64,000 nt of DNA, taken from Hydrogenophaga sp. PBL-H3 (GTDB lineage Bacteria > Pseudomonadota > Gammaproteobacteria > Burkholderiales > Burkholderiaceae_C). Below, piece after piece: positions 17,813 to 26,146 of the stretch. The translations under genes and the position numbers were made by a program. A model generated the notes under the pieces. It was not told where the DNA came from, did no database searches, and worked only from the letters and a program-made list of their open reading frames with translations. The stretch spans positions 4,268,001-4,332,000 of the forward strand of contig NZ_CP044972.1 of assembly GCF_010104355.1 (NCBI RefSeq), read 5' to 3'. Each line of letters starts with the position of its first letter. Position 1 is the first letter of the stretch.

Positions 17813-18634
17813 ATGCCCATCGCGCTTCCGAGCTCCTTGTTTCAATCCTTGCTGGGCTGTGCGTGTGCCGGTGTCGTGGTGTTCGCGCCGCTGGCCGTGC
17901 ATGCCCAGGGATTCACGGCCTACGTCGCACCACCGCGGTTCGAGGTTCAGGCCACACCCGGCCAACCGCTGCGACAGGTGCTGGAAATCCAGCACGTGGG
18001 GCAGCAAAAAGGCAAGTTCCGCATCTACACCAGCGACTGGACCCTCAATCCTGACAACTCGGTGACATTCAGTGCCGACCTCTCTGCGGACAGCTGCCGA
18101 CCCTGGGTGGCCATTGAGCGACGCGACCTGGTGATAGAACCCGGTGCGCGCTACCGCTACCGCTTTGAAATCACGCCGCCGCCCGGCACAGCGGCGCGTG
18201 AATGCCGCTTCGCGATCATGGTCGAGGGGCTGGACACGGCGCGGGCACAAGGTACCCTGAGTCTGCCGGTGGGCGGGCGCATCGGCGTCATCGTCTACGC
18301 CGCCATCGGCGACGCAGCACCCCAGCTGGAAATCGCAGCCACTCGCGTGGTCACGCTCAATGGCAAGCCGACTGCGGTGGTCGACGTGCGCAACCGAGGC
18401 AACGCCCATGGGCGGCTTGAAGGATTCGTCAACGGTACCGACGCCACCGGCGCACGCCTCGAGATGACCCCTTCCGATCTGCCCATCCTGGCGGGTGAAA
18501 CGCGTGCCATTGCAATCACCGCAGTGGTGGAGGACGGCAAGCCCGCCCCGGAAGTCCGGTTCCCGCTCACCGTCAAGGGCACCCTCGAATGGGGCAAGAA
18601 CCGCTTGCCGCTGGACGCGAGCTTCGCGCCATGA
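17813..18634 (+). CDS. PapD-like periplasmic chaperone
   Basis: A 273-residue protein with a signal peptide ending near VFAPLAVHAQG. Two immunoglobulin-like domains follow. The first has the chaperone features TAYVAPPRFEVQ (Arg in the position of the subunit-carboxylate-binding residue), FRIYTSDWTLNPDNSVTF, LVIEPGARYRYRFEITPP and CRFAIMVEG. The second runs from about residue 160 to the end. Such chaperones bind subunits in the periplasm by donor-strand complementation and deliver them to an outer-membrane usher. Two cysteines (SCRPW and ECRFA) may form a disulfide. It lies between the small secreted proteins and the barrel protein, so those are its probable clients and partner. Confidence 0.8.
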   Translation: MPIALPSSLFQSLLGCACAGVVVFAPLAVHAQGFTAYVAPPRFEVQATPGQPLRQVLEIQHVGQQKGKFRIYTSDWTLNPDNSVTFSADLSADSCRPWVAIERRDLVIEPGARYRYRFEITPPPGTAARECRFAIMVEGLDTARAQGTLSLPVGGRIGVIVYAAIGDAAPQLEIAATRVVTLNGKPTAVVDVRNRGNAHGRLEGFVNGTDATGARLEMTPSDLPILAGETRAIAITAVVEDGKPAPEVRFPLTVKGTLEWGKNRLPLDASFAP

Positions 18635-18644
18635 GGCTTGCGGG

Positions 18645-20618
18645 GTGACACGCCCGTTGCGCTGCCTTTCGGCCTGCCTGGCCATTGCACCCCTGCTGCC
18701 GGGCGCCTGGGCCCAGAGCACGCCGGTGCAAATCCCTGGCGAAGAGCCCACCACCGCCTATGTGGACCGGGTGATCGAGAATCTGCCGCCCGAACCCGCA
18801 GCCGACACCGCTGCCTACACCTACGACCGCGAGGGTTTGCCGCGCTTCCTGCAGCTGGAGACCCGACTCGGCACCGAACCGTTCGACCCCACGCACAACG
18901 CGCGCATGGGATACGGTCTCCAAGGCCTGCTGGAAACGGCCAATCACGGCACGCTCTCGGTTGACGGCAGCTACGCACCACGCGACAGCAATGGCACCCT
19001 GACGCTGCGCCAGCGCGCCATGCCCCTGGATGGTGGCTGGTTGACCAGCAACGAGCTGGGCGTGATCAACACTCCGATTCCCTCCGTCACGCGCCTGCCC
19101 TCCCGCGTGTACCTGCCCTCGTCCATCTTGCGGGGGCTGAGCACCGAGTGGGAGAACCCTGGCCAAGGGGTGCAGCTGCTGGCCTCCGCCGGCGAGCCCG
19201 GTCTGCTGGCGTTCTTGCCTGCCAGCGGCTTTCAGCGCCTTGCCGGACGGCGCGCCACGCTGGGAGGTCAGTGGCGCTCCAACGCTGCTGAAGCGGACCC
19301 GCTGGCCCGCGAAGGCTGGACCATAGCGCTGCGCCATGAAGACGCCCGCAACGTCTCGATCTTCGACACACCGCTGCAACCCGGCGACACGGTCAATGCA
19401 AATTCCACTCTGCTGGCCTTGAGGCACGAGGGCGCGGAACAGCGCATCCAGGGCCAGTTGGTGAGCACACGGGCCAGCAACCTGCGCGGTGACCGCGGCG
19501 GTTTCTGGATTGACGGCGAATGGGACGACGGCCCGCGCCGGCACGGCGCAGGCATGTACCGGCTGGAGCCCGATCTGAGTTGGGCGCAGCTGCCGATGGC
19601 CAACAACGTGGTGGGCGCCTACGTGCGCTCCAGCTGGCGCACACGCCAGTGGTCGGCCGAGAGCTCGGTCGACTGGCTGGATTCGATCACGGGCCGCGGT
19701 GGCAGCGGCTACTTCGCCACCGGCTCCGCGCGCTGGCGGCTCAACCGAGATCACACGCTCGGTGCGGGAGCCTCGGTGCGGCGGTTCAATGGCAACGCCT
19801 GGAGCACTTACGGCGATTGGCGTTTCCAGAACAGTTGGGGCGCCAGCGGCCTTCGGCTGGAGTTCACCGGCGACGACAACCAGGCCGATTCGCGTGGCCT
19901 CACGTGGGATCAGGCATGGCAGGTGCCCCAAGGCTGGGCACTGTCCACCAGCCTGGGCGCCAATGCGTACAGTGCCACGGCGCTGCAGCCGGCCGAAACC
20001 ACGTGGAGCGGCGCAGCCAGCTTTGCGGCGCCGCTGAGCAGCAAAGCCAGCCTGCGTGGCAACTTCAACACCGAGCGCAGCGACACAGGGCAGACCCGAC
20101 ACAGCCTGAACCTGGGGGCCAGCTGGCGCATTGACGCGCGCTGGAGCCTGGAAGGTAACTACAACCGCTCCAACGGCAGCCGCCGCTTGACCCCATCGCT
20201 CGACCCGTTGGCGCCTGTGCCGCTGGTCATCCCGGATTCAGACCGCTCCTTTTACGCCGTGCTGCGCTACCAGTTCGAGGCCGGCAGCCGCAATGTACCG
20301 TTGGGCGGCAAGGCGGCAGAAGGAGGTGGCCGCATCGAGGGCACGGTGTACTTCGACGCCAACCGCAGCGGCACCCAGGAAGCCAGCGAAACCGGTGTGC
20401 CCAACGTCACCGTGTTCCTGGACAACCGTTATGCCGTGCGCACCGACAGCCAGGGCCGTTTCGAATTCCCCTTCGTGGCCAGCGGTCCACGAACGGTGAG
20501 CGTGCGGCCCGACACGCTGCCGCTGCCCTGGAACGTGGTCGATCAAGGCCAGGCCAAGGTCGACGTGCGCCGGCGCGAAAGCGTCTCGCTGAGCATTCCC
20601 GTTCAACGCAGCGAGTAG
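18645..20618 (+). CDS. Outer-membrane beta-barrel protein with C-terminal SdrD-B-like domain (usher-like partner)
   Basis: A GTG start at 18645 follows a GAGG site and gives a signal peptide (TRPLRCLSACLAIAPLLPGA-WAQ). The 657-residue product has a short N-terminal region and then about 500 residues of alternating aromatic/polar beta strands typical of an outer-membrane barrel (SAESSVDWLD, YFATGSARWRLN, HTLGAGASVRRF, WRIDARWSLEGNYNRS). It ends in a C-terminal beta-sandwich starting GRIEGTVYFDANRSGTQEAS with an Asp/Asn-rich loop, as in SdrD-B or carboxypeptidase-regulatory domains. I see none of the classic FimD/PapC usher motifs and the length is well below the 800 or more residues of ushers. 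Operon position after a PapD-like chaperone makes it the likely export pore or assembly platform; this is inference. Confidence 0.72.
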   Translation: MTRPLRCLSACLAIAPLLPGAWAQSTPVQIPGEEPTTAYVDRVIENLPPEPAADTAAYTYDREGLPRFLQLETRLGTEPFDPTHNARMGYGLQGLLETANHGTLSVDGSYAPRDSNGTLTLRQRAMPLDGGWLTSNELGVINTPIPSVTRLPSRVYLPSSILRGLSTEWENPGQGVQLLASAGEPGLLAFLPASGFQRLAGRRATLGGQWRSNAAEADPLAREGWTIALRHEDARNVSIFDTPLQPGDTVNANSTLLALRHEGAEQRIQGQLVSTRASNLRGDRGGFWIDGEWDDGPRRHGAGMYRLEPDLSWAQLPMANNVVGAYVRSSWRTRQWSAESSVDWLDSITGRGGSGYFATGSARWRLNRDHTLGAGASVRRFNGNAWSTYGDWRFQNSWGASGLRLEFTGDDNQADSRGLTWDQAWQVPQGWALSTSLGANAYSATALQPAETTWSGAASFAAPLSSKASLRGNFNTERSDTGQTRHSLNLGASWRIDARWSLEGNYNRSNGSRRLTPSLDPLAPVPLVIPDSDRSFYAVLRYQFEAGSRNVPLGGKAAEGGGRIEGTVYFDANRSGTQEASETGVPNVTVFLDNRYAVRTDSQGRFEFPFVASGPRTVSVRPDTLPLPWNVVDQGQAKVDVRRRESVSLSIPVQRSE

Positions 20619-20681
20619 GACACCACGATTCGAGCCCGGACAGAGGGCTCAAGTTGACACCGGGCGGGCCGATAGAGAGCC

Positions 20682-21158
20682 ATGGCCCGTGTAACGCACT
20701 CTCTTTTGGCATGCTTCTGCGCCGGCGCACTGTTCCTGGTGCCCGGCAGCGTCATGGGCGAGGCTGTCCAGGCGGGGCCAGACGGTGCCAGCGCCTCCCT
20801 GCGCATCCGCATCGTTGTGCCCTCCGTCATGCGGGTGCTGGAGAACAGCCACCCTGCGCAGATGGACCCCGTCGTCGATGGCGACTGGAGCGCCGAGCAG
20901 CGACTGGTGGTGGTCTCCAACATGAAGCGGGGTTTCTGCGTGACCTTGCGCATGAGCACACCCGAGGTGGAAGCCTGGCGTCTGCAGACGGAGCAGTCTG
21001 GTGGCATCACGCTCAACGCGGTGAGCGACGGCTACCGGCTCTGCACGCCTCGCGCAGGCCGCTACACGCTGCTGTTGCGTCACGAGTTCGAGGCGGCTGG
21101 CAAAAACACCAACGCATCCCTGCGCTGGCCCGTGCAGACCGATATCACCGCACTCTGA
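20682..21158 (+). CDS. Secreted subunit-like protein (subunit 4, possible tip or minor component)
   Basis: A 158-residue product with a signal peptide (LLACFCAGALFLVPGSVMG). The mature start ASASLRIRIVVPSVMRVLEN parallels ANVDLNLRVVVPGFIALKVG of subunit 1, which supports common descent. Two cysteines (RGFCVTLRM and YRLCTPRAG) may be bonded. It follows the barrel gene after 63 bases on the same strand. No catalytic motif is visible. A minor structural component of the same surface system is the most economical reading. It converges on mltA with 27 bases between stops. Confidence 0.7.
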   Translation: MARVTHSLLACFCAGALFLVPGSVMGEAVQAGPDGASASLRIRIVVPSVMRVLENSHPAQMDPVVDGDWSAEQRLVVVSNMKRGFCVTLRMSTPEVEAWRLQTEQSGGITLNAVSDGYRLCTPRAGRYTLLLRHEFEAAGKNTNASLRWPVQTDITAL

Positions 21159-21185
21159 CAAGGTGCCCCCACACTGCGCCGCCCA

Positions 21186-22361
21186 CTAGCGCGGCACCAG
21201 CACCCACATCTGCAGCGGCTGCTTGAGCGCGGCCGCCGTGAGGTAGGCCTCGTCGCTCCAGCCCCCCCAGCCGGTGAACAGGTCGGCGCGCACCGCACCC
21301 ACGATGGCGCCGCCCGTGTCCTGCGCCATCACCAGCTTCTGCACGTTGAGCGTGGCGCCTTGCGAGGCGAGCCACACGGGCGTGCCATAGGGAATGCTCT
21401 GCGGGTCGACGGCGATCGAGCGACCGGGCGTGAGCGGCACGCCCTGGGCACCGCGTGGGCCGAAACGGGCATCGAGGTCCGACAGGGCTTCCTCGCGGAA
21501 GAACACGGTGCGCGGATTGCTCCACAGCATCTCGTTCACGCGCTGCGGGTTTTGCGCGGCCCAGGCCTTGATGGCGGCCCACGAGGCTTCGCGGATCGCG
21601 CCCTGGTCCAGCAGCCAGCGACCCACGCTCTGGTAGGGCTGGCCATTGTGCCCGGCGAACGCCACGCGCACCTGCCGCGCGCGGCCGTCGGCCTCCACCA
21701 CGTTGAGGCGGCCAGAGCCCTGGATCTGCAGGATCAGCGCGTCGATGGGATCGGCCAGCCAGGCCACCGCGCGGCCCTGCAACGCGGCCTGCGCGGCGGG
21801 CAGGGTGTCGATCTCCTGCCGGCTGTACCAGGTCTGTCCGCTGCGCAACCCGGCCGGCGGCGCGTAGAGCGGCGTGCGGTGCACGGCGGTGGGCACGCGG
21901 CTCGCCGCCATGATCGGCTCGTAGTAGCCGGTGAGCAAGCCGTCGGGTTGGCTGCCGTCGGGATCGAGCACGCGGTAGGGCTGGAAGCGGCGCATCACCC
22001 AGGCCTGCTGTTCGGCCGCGGTGCCGATGGCGAGCTGGCGCAGTTCTGCGCACGGGCCGGCCTGACCCGGGGCGGGGCGTTCGCAGCCGCGCACCCAGGC
22101 GTTCCAGACTTCGTGAAGGCTGTCCTGCCCCCAGCCGGGCAACTCGCTCCAGCGCGCAGGTGTCCAGCGGCTCTTGCCGCGCTGGATCGGCGGGGGCAAG
22201 GTAGCCGCATCCACCGCCACACCGGCCACCGGCGGGCTGGGCAACGCAACAGGCGCCGGGCCTTGCACGGGACCGACCGCGCAGGACACCAGGCTTCCTA
22301 CAATCACCGCGCTCGCTCCCACCTTCACGACCGCCCGAAAAACCCGACCGAAACGATCCAT
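21186..22361 (-). CDS. mltA: Membrane-bound lytic murein transglycosylase A
   Basis: The start at 22361 gives a lipoprotein signal MDRFGRVFRAVVKVGASAVI with lipobox GSLVSC; an ATG at 22412 is possible but would add a polar 17-residue leader. The roughly 391-residue protein has the MltA and 3D domains: LLTGYYEPIMAASRVP, ILQIQGSGRLNV, VAFAGHNGQPY, and the C-terminal MAQDTGGAIVGAVRADLFTG with the catalytic Asp. MltA cleaves peptidoglycan glycan strands to 1,6-anhydromuropeptides, the substrates of AmpG encoded at 538-1926. Its start codon overlaps that of the divergent small membrane protein. Confidence 0.93.
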   Translation of the reverse strand: MDRFGRVFRAVVKVGASAVIVGSLVSCAVGPVQGPAPVALPSPPVAGVAVDAATLPPPIQRGKSRWTPARWSELPGWGQDSLHEVWNAWVRGCERPAPGQAGPCAELRQLAIGTAAEQQAWVMRRFQPYRVLDPDGSQPDGLLTGYYEPIMAASRVPTAVHRTPLYAPPAGLRSGQTWYSRQEIDTLPAAQAALQGRAVAWLADPIDALILQIQGSGRLNVVEADGRARQVRVAFAGHNGQPYQSVGRWLLDQGAIREASWAAIKAWAAQNPQRVNEMLWSNPRTVFFREEALSDLDARFGPRGAQGVPLTPGRSIAVDPQSIPYGTPVWLASQGATLNVQKLVMAQDTGGAIVGAVRADLFTGWGGWSDEAYLTAAALKQPLQMWVLVPR

Positions 22362-22521
22362 GACCTTGTTGTTGCTTGAAGCGCTCGGCGCGTTGGTGTT
22401 GCTGGTGTTCATCGTGTGGTGGACCATGTTTTCAGGGCGCAAGGGCGGCGAGCTGCCCGAGGAAGTGGAGCGCCAGAAGCGCGACCCGCGAGCGAGCAGC
22501 GAGCCGCCCGAAGACCGCTGA
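22360..22521 (+). CDS. Small single-pass membrane protein, 53 residues
   Basis: A short reading frame beginning MTLLLLEALGALVLLVFIVW: one transmembrane helix followed by a strongly charged tail (GRKGGELPEEVERQKRDPRA) that ends SSEPPEDR. Third codon positions are almost all G or C as in neighbouring genes, which argues that it is real. No ribosome-binding site is evident upstream. It is divergent from mltA with overlapping start codons and ends 14 bases before the convergent FixJ-type gene. Function is unknown; the topology is probably N-terminus in the membrane with a cytoplasmic tail. Confidence 0.65.
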   Translation: MTLLLLEALGALVLLVFIVWWTMFSGRKGGELPEEVERQKRDPRASSEPPEDR

Positions 22522-22535
22522 GTTGCCCGGGTCCG

Positions 22536-23162
22536 TCAAGGCCGCAGGGCATTGGCCAGTTCCACGGCCGACTTCACGCCCATCTTGTCGAACACGCGCG
22601 AGCGGTGAACCTCCACCGTGCGCACGCTGATGTTGAGCTGATCGGCCACCAGCTTGTTGGGCAGACCGGCGACCACGAGATCCATCACGTCACGCTCGCG
22701 GTCGGTGAGGCTGCTCAGGCGCTCTTGCAGTTCGCGCTGCACGCGCCGACGGGCCAGCACCTGGGCCGACTGGTCCAGCGCACGCTCCACCCGATCGACC
22801 AGCGCGTTGTCGGAAAACGGCTTTTCGCAGAAATCGAAGGCGCCGCGCTTGACCGCGTCCACCGCCGTGGCCACATCGGCGTGGCCCGAGAGGAAGATCA
22901 CCGGCAGGGTCTCCTGCCAGGGCAAGGTCTGCAAGCGCTCGAACAGGGCCAGCCCGCTCATGCCAGGCATGCGCACATCCAGCAGCACACAGCACGGCGT
23001 GGTGGGCTCGTTGTTCCAGACCTGTGCGTCGCCGAGGAACGCCTCGGCGCTGTCGTAGCCGTCGCTCACCAGCCGGCGTGTGCGCAGCAGCCAGGCCAGG
23101 GCATCGCGCACGCCCGCGTCGTCATCGACGAGGTAGATCTTGGCGTCGAGATGCTGAGTCAT
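22536..23162 (-). CDS. FixJ/NarL-type response regulator
   Basis: A 208-residue protein: an N-terminal receiver (IYLVDDDAGVRDALAWLLRT, phospho-Asp in CCVLLDVRMPGMSG, FLSGHAD, Lys in FCEKPFSDNALV) and a C-terminal LuxR-type helix-turn-helix (LTDRERDVMDLVVAG then VADQLNISVRTVEVHRSRVF, residues about 145-200). The YDSAEAFL and FDFCEKPF stretches place it in the FixJ/TtrR/StyR group, which usually activates a nearby catabolic or respiratory operon. It follows its sensor kinase by 51 bases on the same strand. Its regulon cannot be deduced here. Confidence 0.95.
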   Translation of the reverse strand: MTQHLDAKIYLVDDDAGVRDALAWLLRTRRLVSDGYDSAEAFLGDAQVWNNEPTTPCCVLLDVRMPGMSGLALFERLQTLPWQETLPVIFLSGHADVATAVDAVKRGAFDFCEKPFSDNALVDRVERALDQSAQVLARRRVQRELQERLSSLTDRERDVMDLVVAGLPNKLVADQLNISVRTVEVHRSRVFDKMGVKSAVELANALRP

Positions 23163-23213
23163 GGGCGAATGATAAAGGTGGCTTGCACAGGGAAGGCTGC
23201 CGCGCGGGGCCCC

Positions 23214-25244
23214 TCAATCCGACTTGGGCAGCGTGAAGCGGAACACCGTTCCCCTCGGCTGGTTCGTCTCGTAGGTCAATGCCCCACCGTGCTGCTCGAT
23301 CACCGTGCGGCACAGGCTCAGCCCCAGCCCCATGCCTTCGGCCCGGGTGGTGAAGAACGGCGTGAAGAGTTTTTCCTGCACTTCGCTGCTCAGGCCCAGG
23401 CCGTGGTCGCTCACCTCGAACGTCACCCACGCCTTCTGCTGCTCGCCGCCCGAGTGCAGACGCGTGCGGAACACGTTGATCTTGAGCAGGCGCAGGCCCG
23501 TGCTCAGCGCGGGGTCGCCCGTGGGCATGGCCTGCATGCCGTTGCGCGCCAGGTTGAGCAACACCTGCTCGACCATGGTGCGGTCGCACAGCACCGGCGG
23601 GCAAGCGGGCGCAATGTCGATCTGCAACTGGATGCCCTGCTTCTTGGCCTGCAACACCAGCAGGGGCTGGATGGCGTCGATCAGCGTGCGCGGGGACACC
23701 GCTTCGCGCACCTGCTCGCGCCGGCGCACGAAGTCGGTCACGCTCTTGATCACGCGCCCTGCACGCTCGGCTTGTTCGCTGATGCGGCGCATCGCCTGCG
23801 ACAGGTCGGCCTGCGGCAGCGCACCGGCTGGCTGGTCCAGCAGGTTGATCGCCCCGCTGGCGTAGCTGGAGATGGCCGCCAGCGGCTGGTTGAGCTCGTG
23901 GCTGAGCAGCGAGGCCATCTCGCCGACCGTGGCCAGGCGCGCGGTGGCCTGCAGGCGTTCTTGCGACGTGCGGTTGAGGTCTTCCACACGGCGCTGCTCG
24001 GTGAGGTCGAGGATGGCGCTCATGAAACCTGTCTGCTTGCCCTGGGCATCGATCAGCGGGGCTTCGATGATGAGCACCGGAAAACGCTTGCCGTCAGAGC
24101 GCTGGAACACCGATTCGTAGCCCTCGCGTGGCAGCGTCTGCCCGGCCAGGCGAACCAGCTGGCGCTGTTGGTATTCGTCCACCAGTTCGGGCGGCCACCA
24201 GGGCGCCGGCAGTCCTGTGCCGACCAATTGCTCGGCGCTCAGCCCCACCATGTCGCAGAACGCCGGATTCACATAGGTGATGCGTCCGGTCATGTCGCGC
24301 GCGCGCAGGCCGGTCACCAGCGAATCCTCCATGGCCTTGCGAAACGCCAGCGCATCGCCCACCTCCAGCTCGGCGCGCTGGCGCAGCCGGGTGTCGCGCG
24401 CGAGCAGGGCCAGCACGGCCAGCAGGGCCAGCGACAGCGCGCTCACCACTGCGGTGAGCACGTTGGGGAACAGGCCACCCACCAGGCGCGGGCTCTGCAA
24501 CTGCAGGATCAGCGTGTGCCCCGGGAGTTCAAGCACGGCGTTGGCGCTCAGGGTCCGGCGGGTGCCGGGCACCATGCGGTGCAGCGCCAGCCGCGTGCCG
24601 TCGGCGTCGTTGAACGACAGGCCTCGGCTGCGCAGCTCGTCCCGCTTGGTGAACTCGGACAACATGCCGGGCAACGAGTAGGTGGCCACCAGGAAGCCGT
24701 TGGGCACGCCCGAGCGCACCACCGGAAGGCACATCTCCATGAGTTCCATGCCCAGACCATCGCGCATGGGCCAGAAGTAGCTGGACGAATACGCCGGGCC
24801 CGACAGGCGCTGCGCGTTGTCGCAGGCCAGCTTCACGTCGGCCACGGCGCGCGTGCGATCCAGGTACCCGAAGAGGTCGCTCAGGTAAGGCGTGTCGCGG
24901 TGGCTGACGATCTGTTGCGCGTTGTCGCGCCACTCCAGGCGCATCAGCTCGCGGTGTTGCGTGAGCAGTTCGGCGGCGGGCGCATTCCAGCTGTCGGCGG
25001 TGGGCGCCACGCTGTTGAGGGATTGCAGGGTCTGCACATTGCGCAAGAGTGAGTTGCGGATGTCGCTGGCCACCGCCGCAGCTTCCTGCTCCAGCGCTTG
25101 CTGGTCGCGCCCTTCCTCGTACTCACGGGCCAGGAACACCAGCACCACCAACAGCACCAGCACCAGCAGCACGAGAGCAGCCCACAGACTCCAGCGGCGC
25201 GAGCCAGGGTCGCTGTGTTCGTGCGGCGCGCCCTCGAAGCTCAT
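23214..25244 (-). CDS. PAS-domain sensor histidine kinase
   Basis: A start at 25244 (MSFEGAPHEHSDPGSRRWSL) precedes the first membrane helix; the open frame further upstream is antisense-like. The 676-residue protein has TM1 (about 19-40), a periplasmic sensor of roughly 200 residues, TM2 (about 255-280), a PAS domain (DMTGRITYVNPAFCDMVGLS) with PAC tail, a HisKA box LLSHELNQPLAAISSYASGA, and an ATPase domain with N box LNLARNGMQAMP, DHGLGL and GMGLGLSLCRTVIEQHGG. It should autophosphorylate at the His of SHELNQPL and pass the phosphate to the FixJ-type regulator. Its start overlaps closely with the end of the amidohydrolase gene, so all three may be co-transcribed. The ligand is unknown. Confidence 0.94.
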   Translation of the reverse strand: MSFEGAPHEHSDPGSRRWSLWAALVLLVLVLLVVLVFLAREYEEGRDQQALEQEAAAVASDIRNSLLRNVQTLQSLNSVAPTADSWNAPAAELLTQHRELMRLEWRDNAQQIVSHRDTPYLSDLFGYLDRTRAVADVKLACDNAQRLSGPAYSSSYFWPMRDGLGMELMEMCLPVVRSGVPNGFLVATYSLPGMLSEFTKRDELRSRGLSFNDADGTRLALHRMVPGTRRTLSANAVLELPGHTLILQLQSPRLVGGLFPNVLTAVVSALSLALLAVLALLARDTRLRQRAELEVGDALAFRKAMEDSLVTGLRARDMTGRITYVNPAFCDMVGLSAEQLVGTGLPAPWWPPELVDEYQQRQLVRLAGQTLPREGYESVFQRSDGKRFPVLIIEAPLIDAQGKQTGFMSAILDLTEQRRVEDLNRTSQERLQATARLATVGEMASLLSHELNQPLAAISSYASGAINLLDQPAGALPQADLSQAMRRISEQAERAGRVIKSVTDFVRRREQVREAVSPRTLIDAIQPLLVLQAKKQGIQLQIDIAPACPPVLCDRTMVEQVLLNLARNGMQAMPTGDPALSTGLRLLKINVFRTRLHSGGEQQKAWVTFEVSDHGLGLSSEVQEKLFTPFFTTRAEGMGLGLSLCRTVIEQHGGALTYETNQPRGTVFRFTLPKSD

Positions 25245-25249
25245 GCGCT

Positions 25250-26092
25250 TCAGAGACGCCGGTGCTGCAGCGAGGGCAGCTGCTCGCGCACGCTGCGCAA
25301 TTGCTCGAAGTCCAGCTCGGCCATCACCACGCCCGGGCCTTCGGCCTGCATGGCCATGACATTGCCCCACGGATCGATGACCATGGAGTGGCCCCAGGTG
25401 CGTCGGCCGTTTTCGTGCAGGCCACCCTGTGCGCTGGCGATCACGAAGGCCTGGTTCTCGATCGCGCGGGCGCGCAACAGCACCTCCCAGTGGGCCTGCC
25501 CGGTGGTGTGGGTGAAGGCCGATGGCACCAGCAGCACATCGGCCGCCAGCATGCGGTAGAGCTCGCCAAAGCGCAGGTCGTAGCACACGCTCTGGCCCAC
25601 GCGCCAGTGCTGCCCGCTGGCGTCGCGGCAGTCGAACACGGTGGGGGTCTCACCGGCGCGCAGCACGTTGGCCTCGTCGTAGTGTTCGCGCCCGTTGTCA
25701 TAGCGAAACAGGTGGATCTTGTCGTACCGGCTGGCGCATTCGCCGCGCGGGTTGTAGACCAGCGAAGCGTTGGCCGCGTGCGTGGGGTCGTCGGTGGCCA
25801 TGGGCAGCGTGCCGCCCACGATCCACATCTTCAGATCGTGCGCGCAGTCCGACAGGAAGTCCTGCACCTTGCCCAGCCCGGGCGTCTCGGCCAGCACCAG
25901 CTTGTCTTCGTCGCTGGCGCCCATGAAACAGAAATACTCCGGCAACACCGCGAGCTCGGCGCCGGCGGCGGCGGCCCGGCGCAGCAGCAGCAGGGCATCG
26001 CTGAGGTTGGCGTCCAGGCTGATGCCGGAGACCATCTGGATCGCGGCGACCTTCAGGCGGCCAGGCGCTGGGGGGTGGTGAGGCAGGGTCAT
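25250..26092 (-). CDS. Carbon-nitrogen hydrolase, Nit1/Nit2 type (probable deaminated-glutathione amidase)
   Basis: A 280-residue cytoplasmic enzyme with the nitrilase-superfamily triad: Glu in AVLPEYFCFMG, Lys in SRYDKIHLFRYDN, and Cys in SVCYDLRFGELYR. The motifs FCFMGAS and LFRYDNGREHYDEA are typical of the Nit branch that repairs deaminated glutathione in other organisms; the exact substrate is inferred. It lies between yhdP and the sensor kinase gene, both on the same strand; this placement near yhdP and glnE is common in Burkholderiales. Confidence 0.9.
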   Translation of the reverse strand: MTLPHHPPAPGRLKVAAIQMVSGISLDANLSDALLLLRRAAAAGAELAVLPEYFCFMGASDEDKLVLAETPGLGKVQDFLSDCAHDLKMWIVGGTLPMATDDPTHAANASLVYNPRGECASRYDKIHLFRYDNGREHYDEANVLRAGETPTVFDCRDASGQHWRVGQSVCYDLRFGELYRMLAADVLLVPSAFTHTTGQAHWEVLLRARAIENQAFVIASAQGGLHENGRRTWGHSMVIDPWGNVMAMQAEGPGVVMAELDFEQLRSVREQLPSLQHRRL

Positions 26093-26146
26093 GAGGTGTC
26101 TTTCGGTGGGTGCCGTGCGCGACCGGGTGCGCCGGGATGGTTCAGC

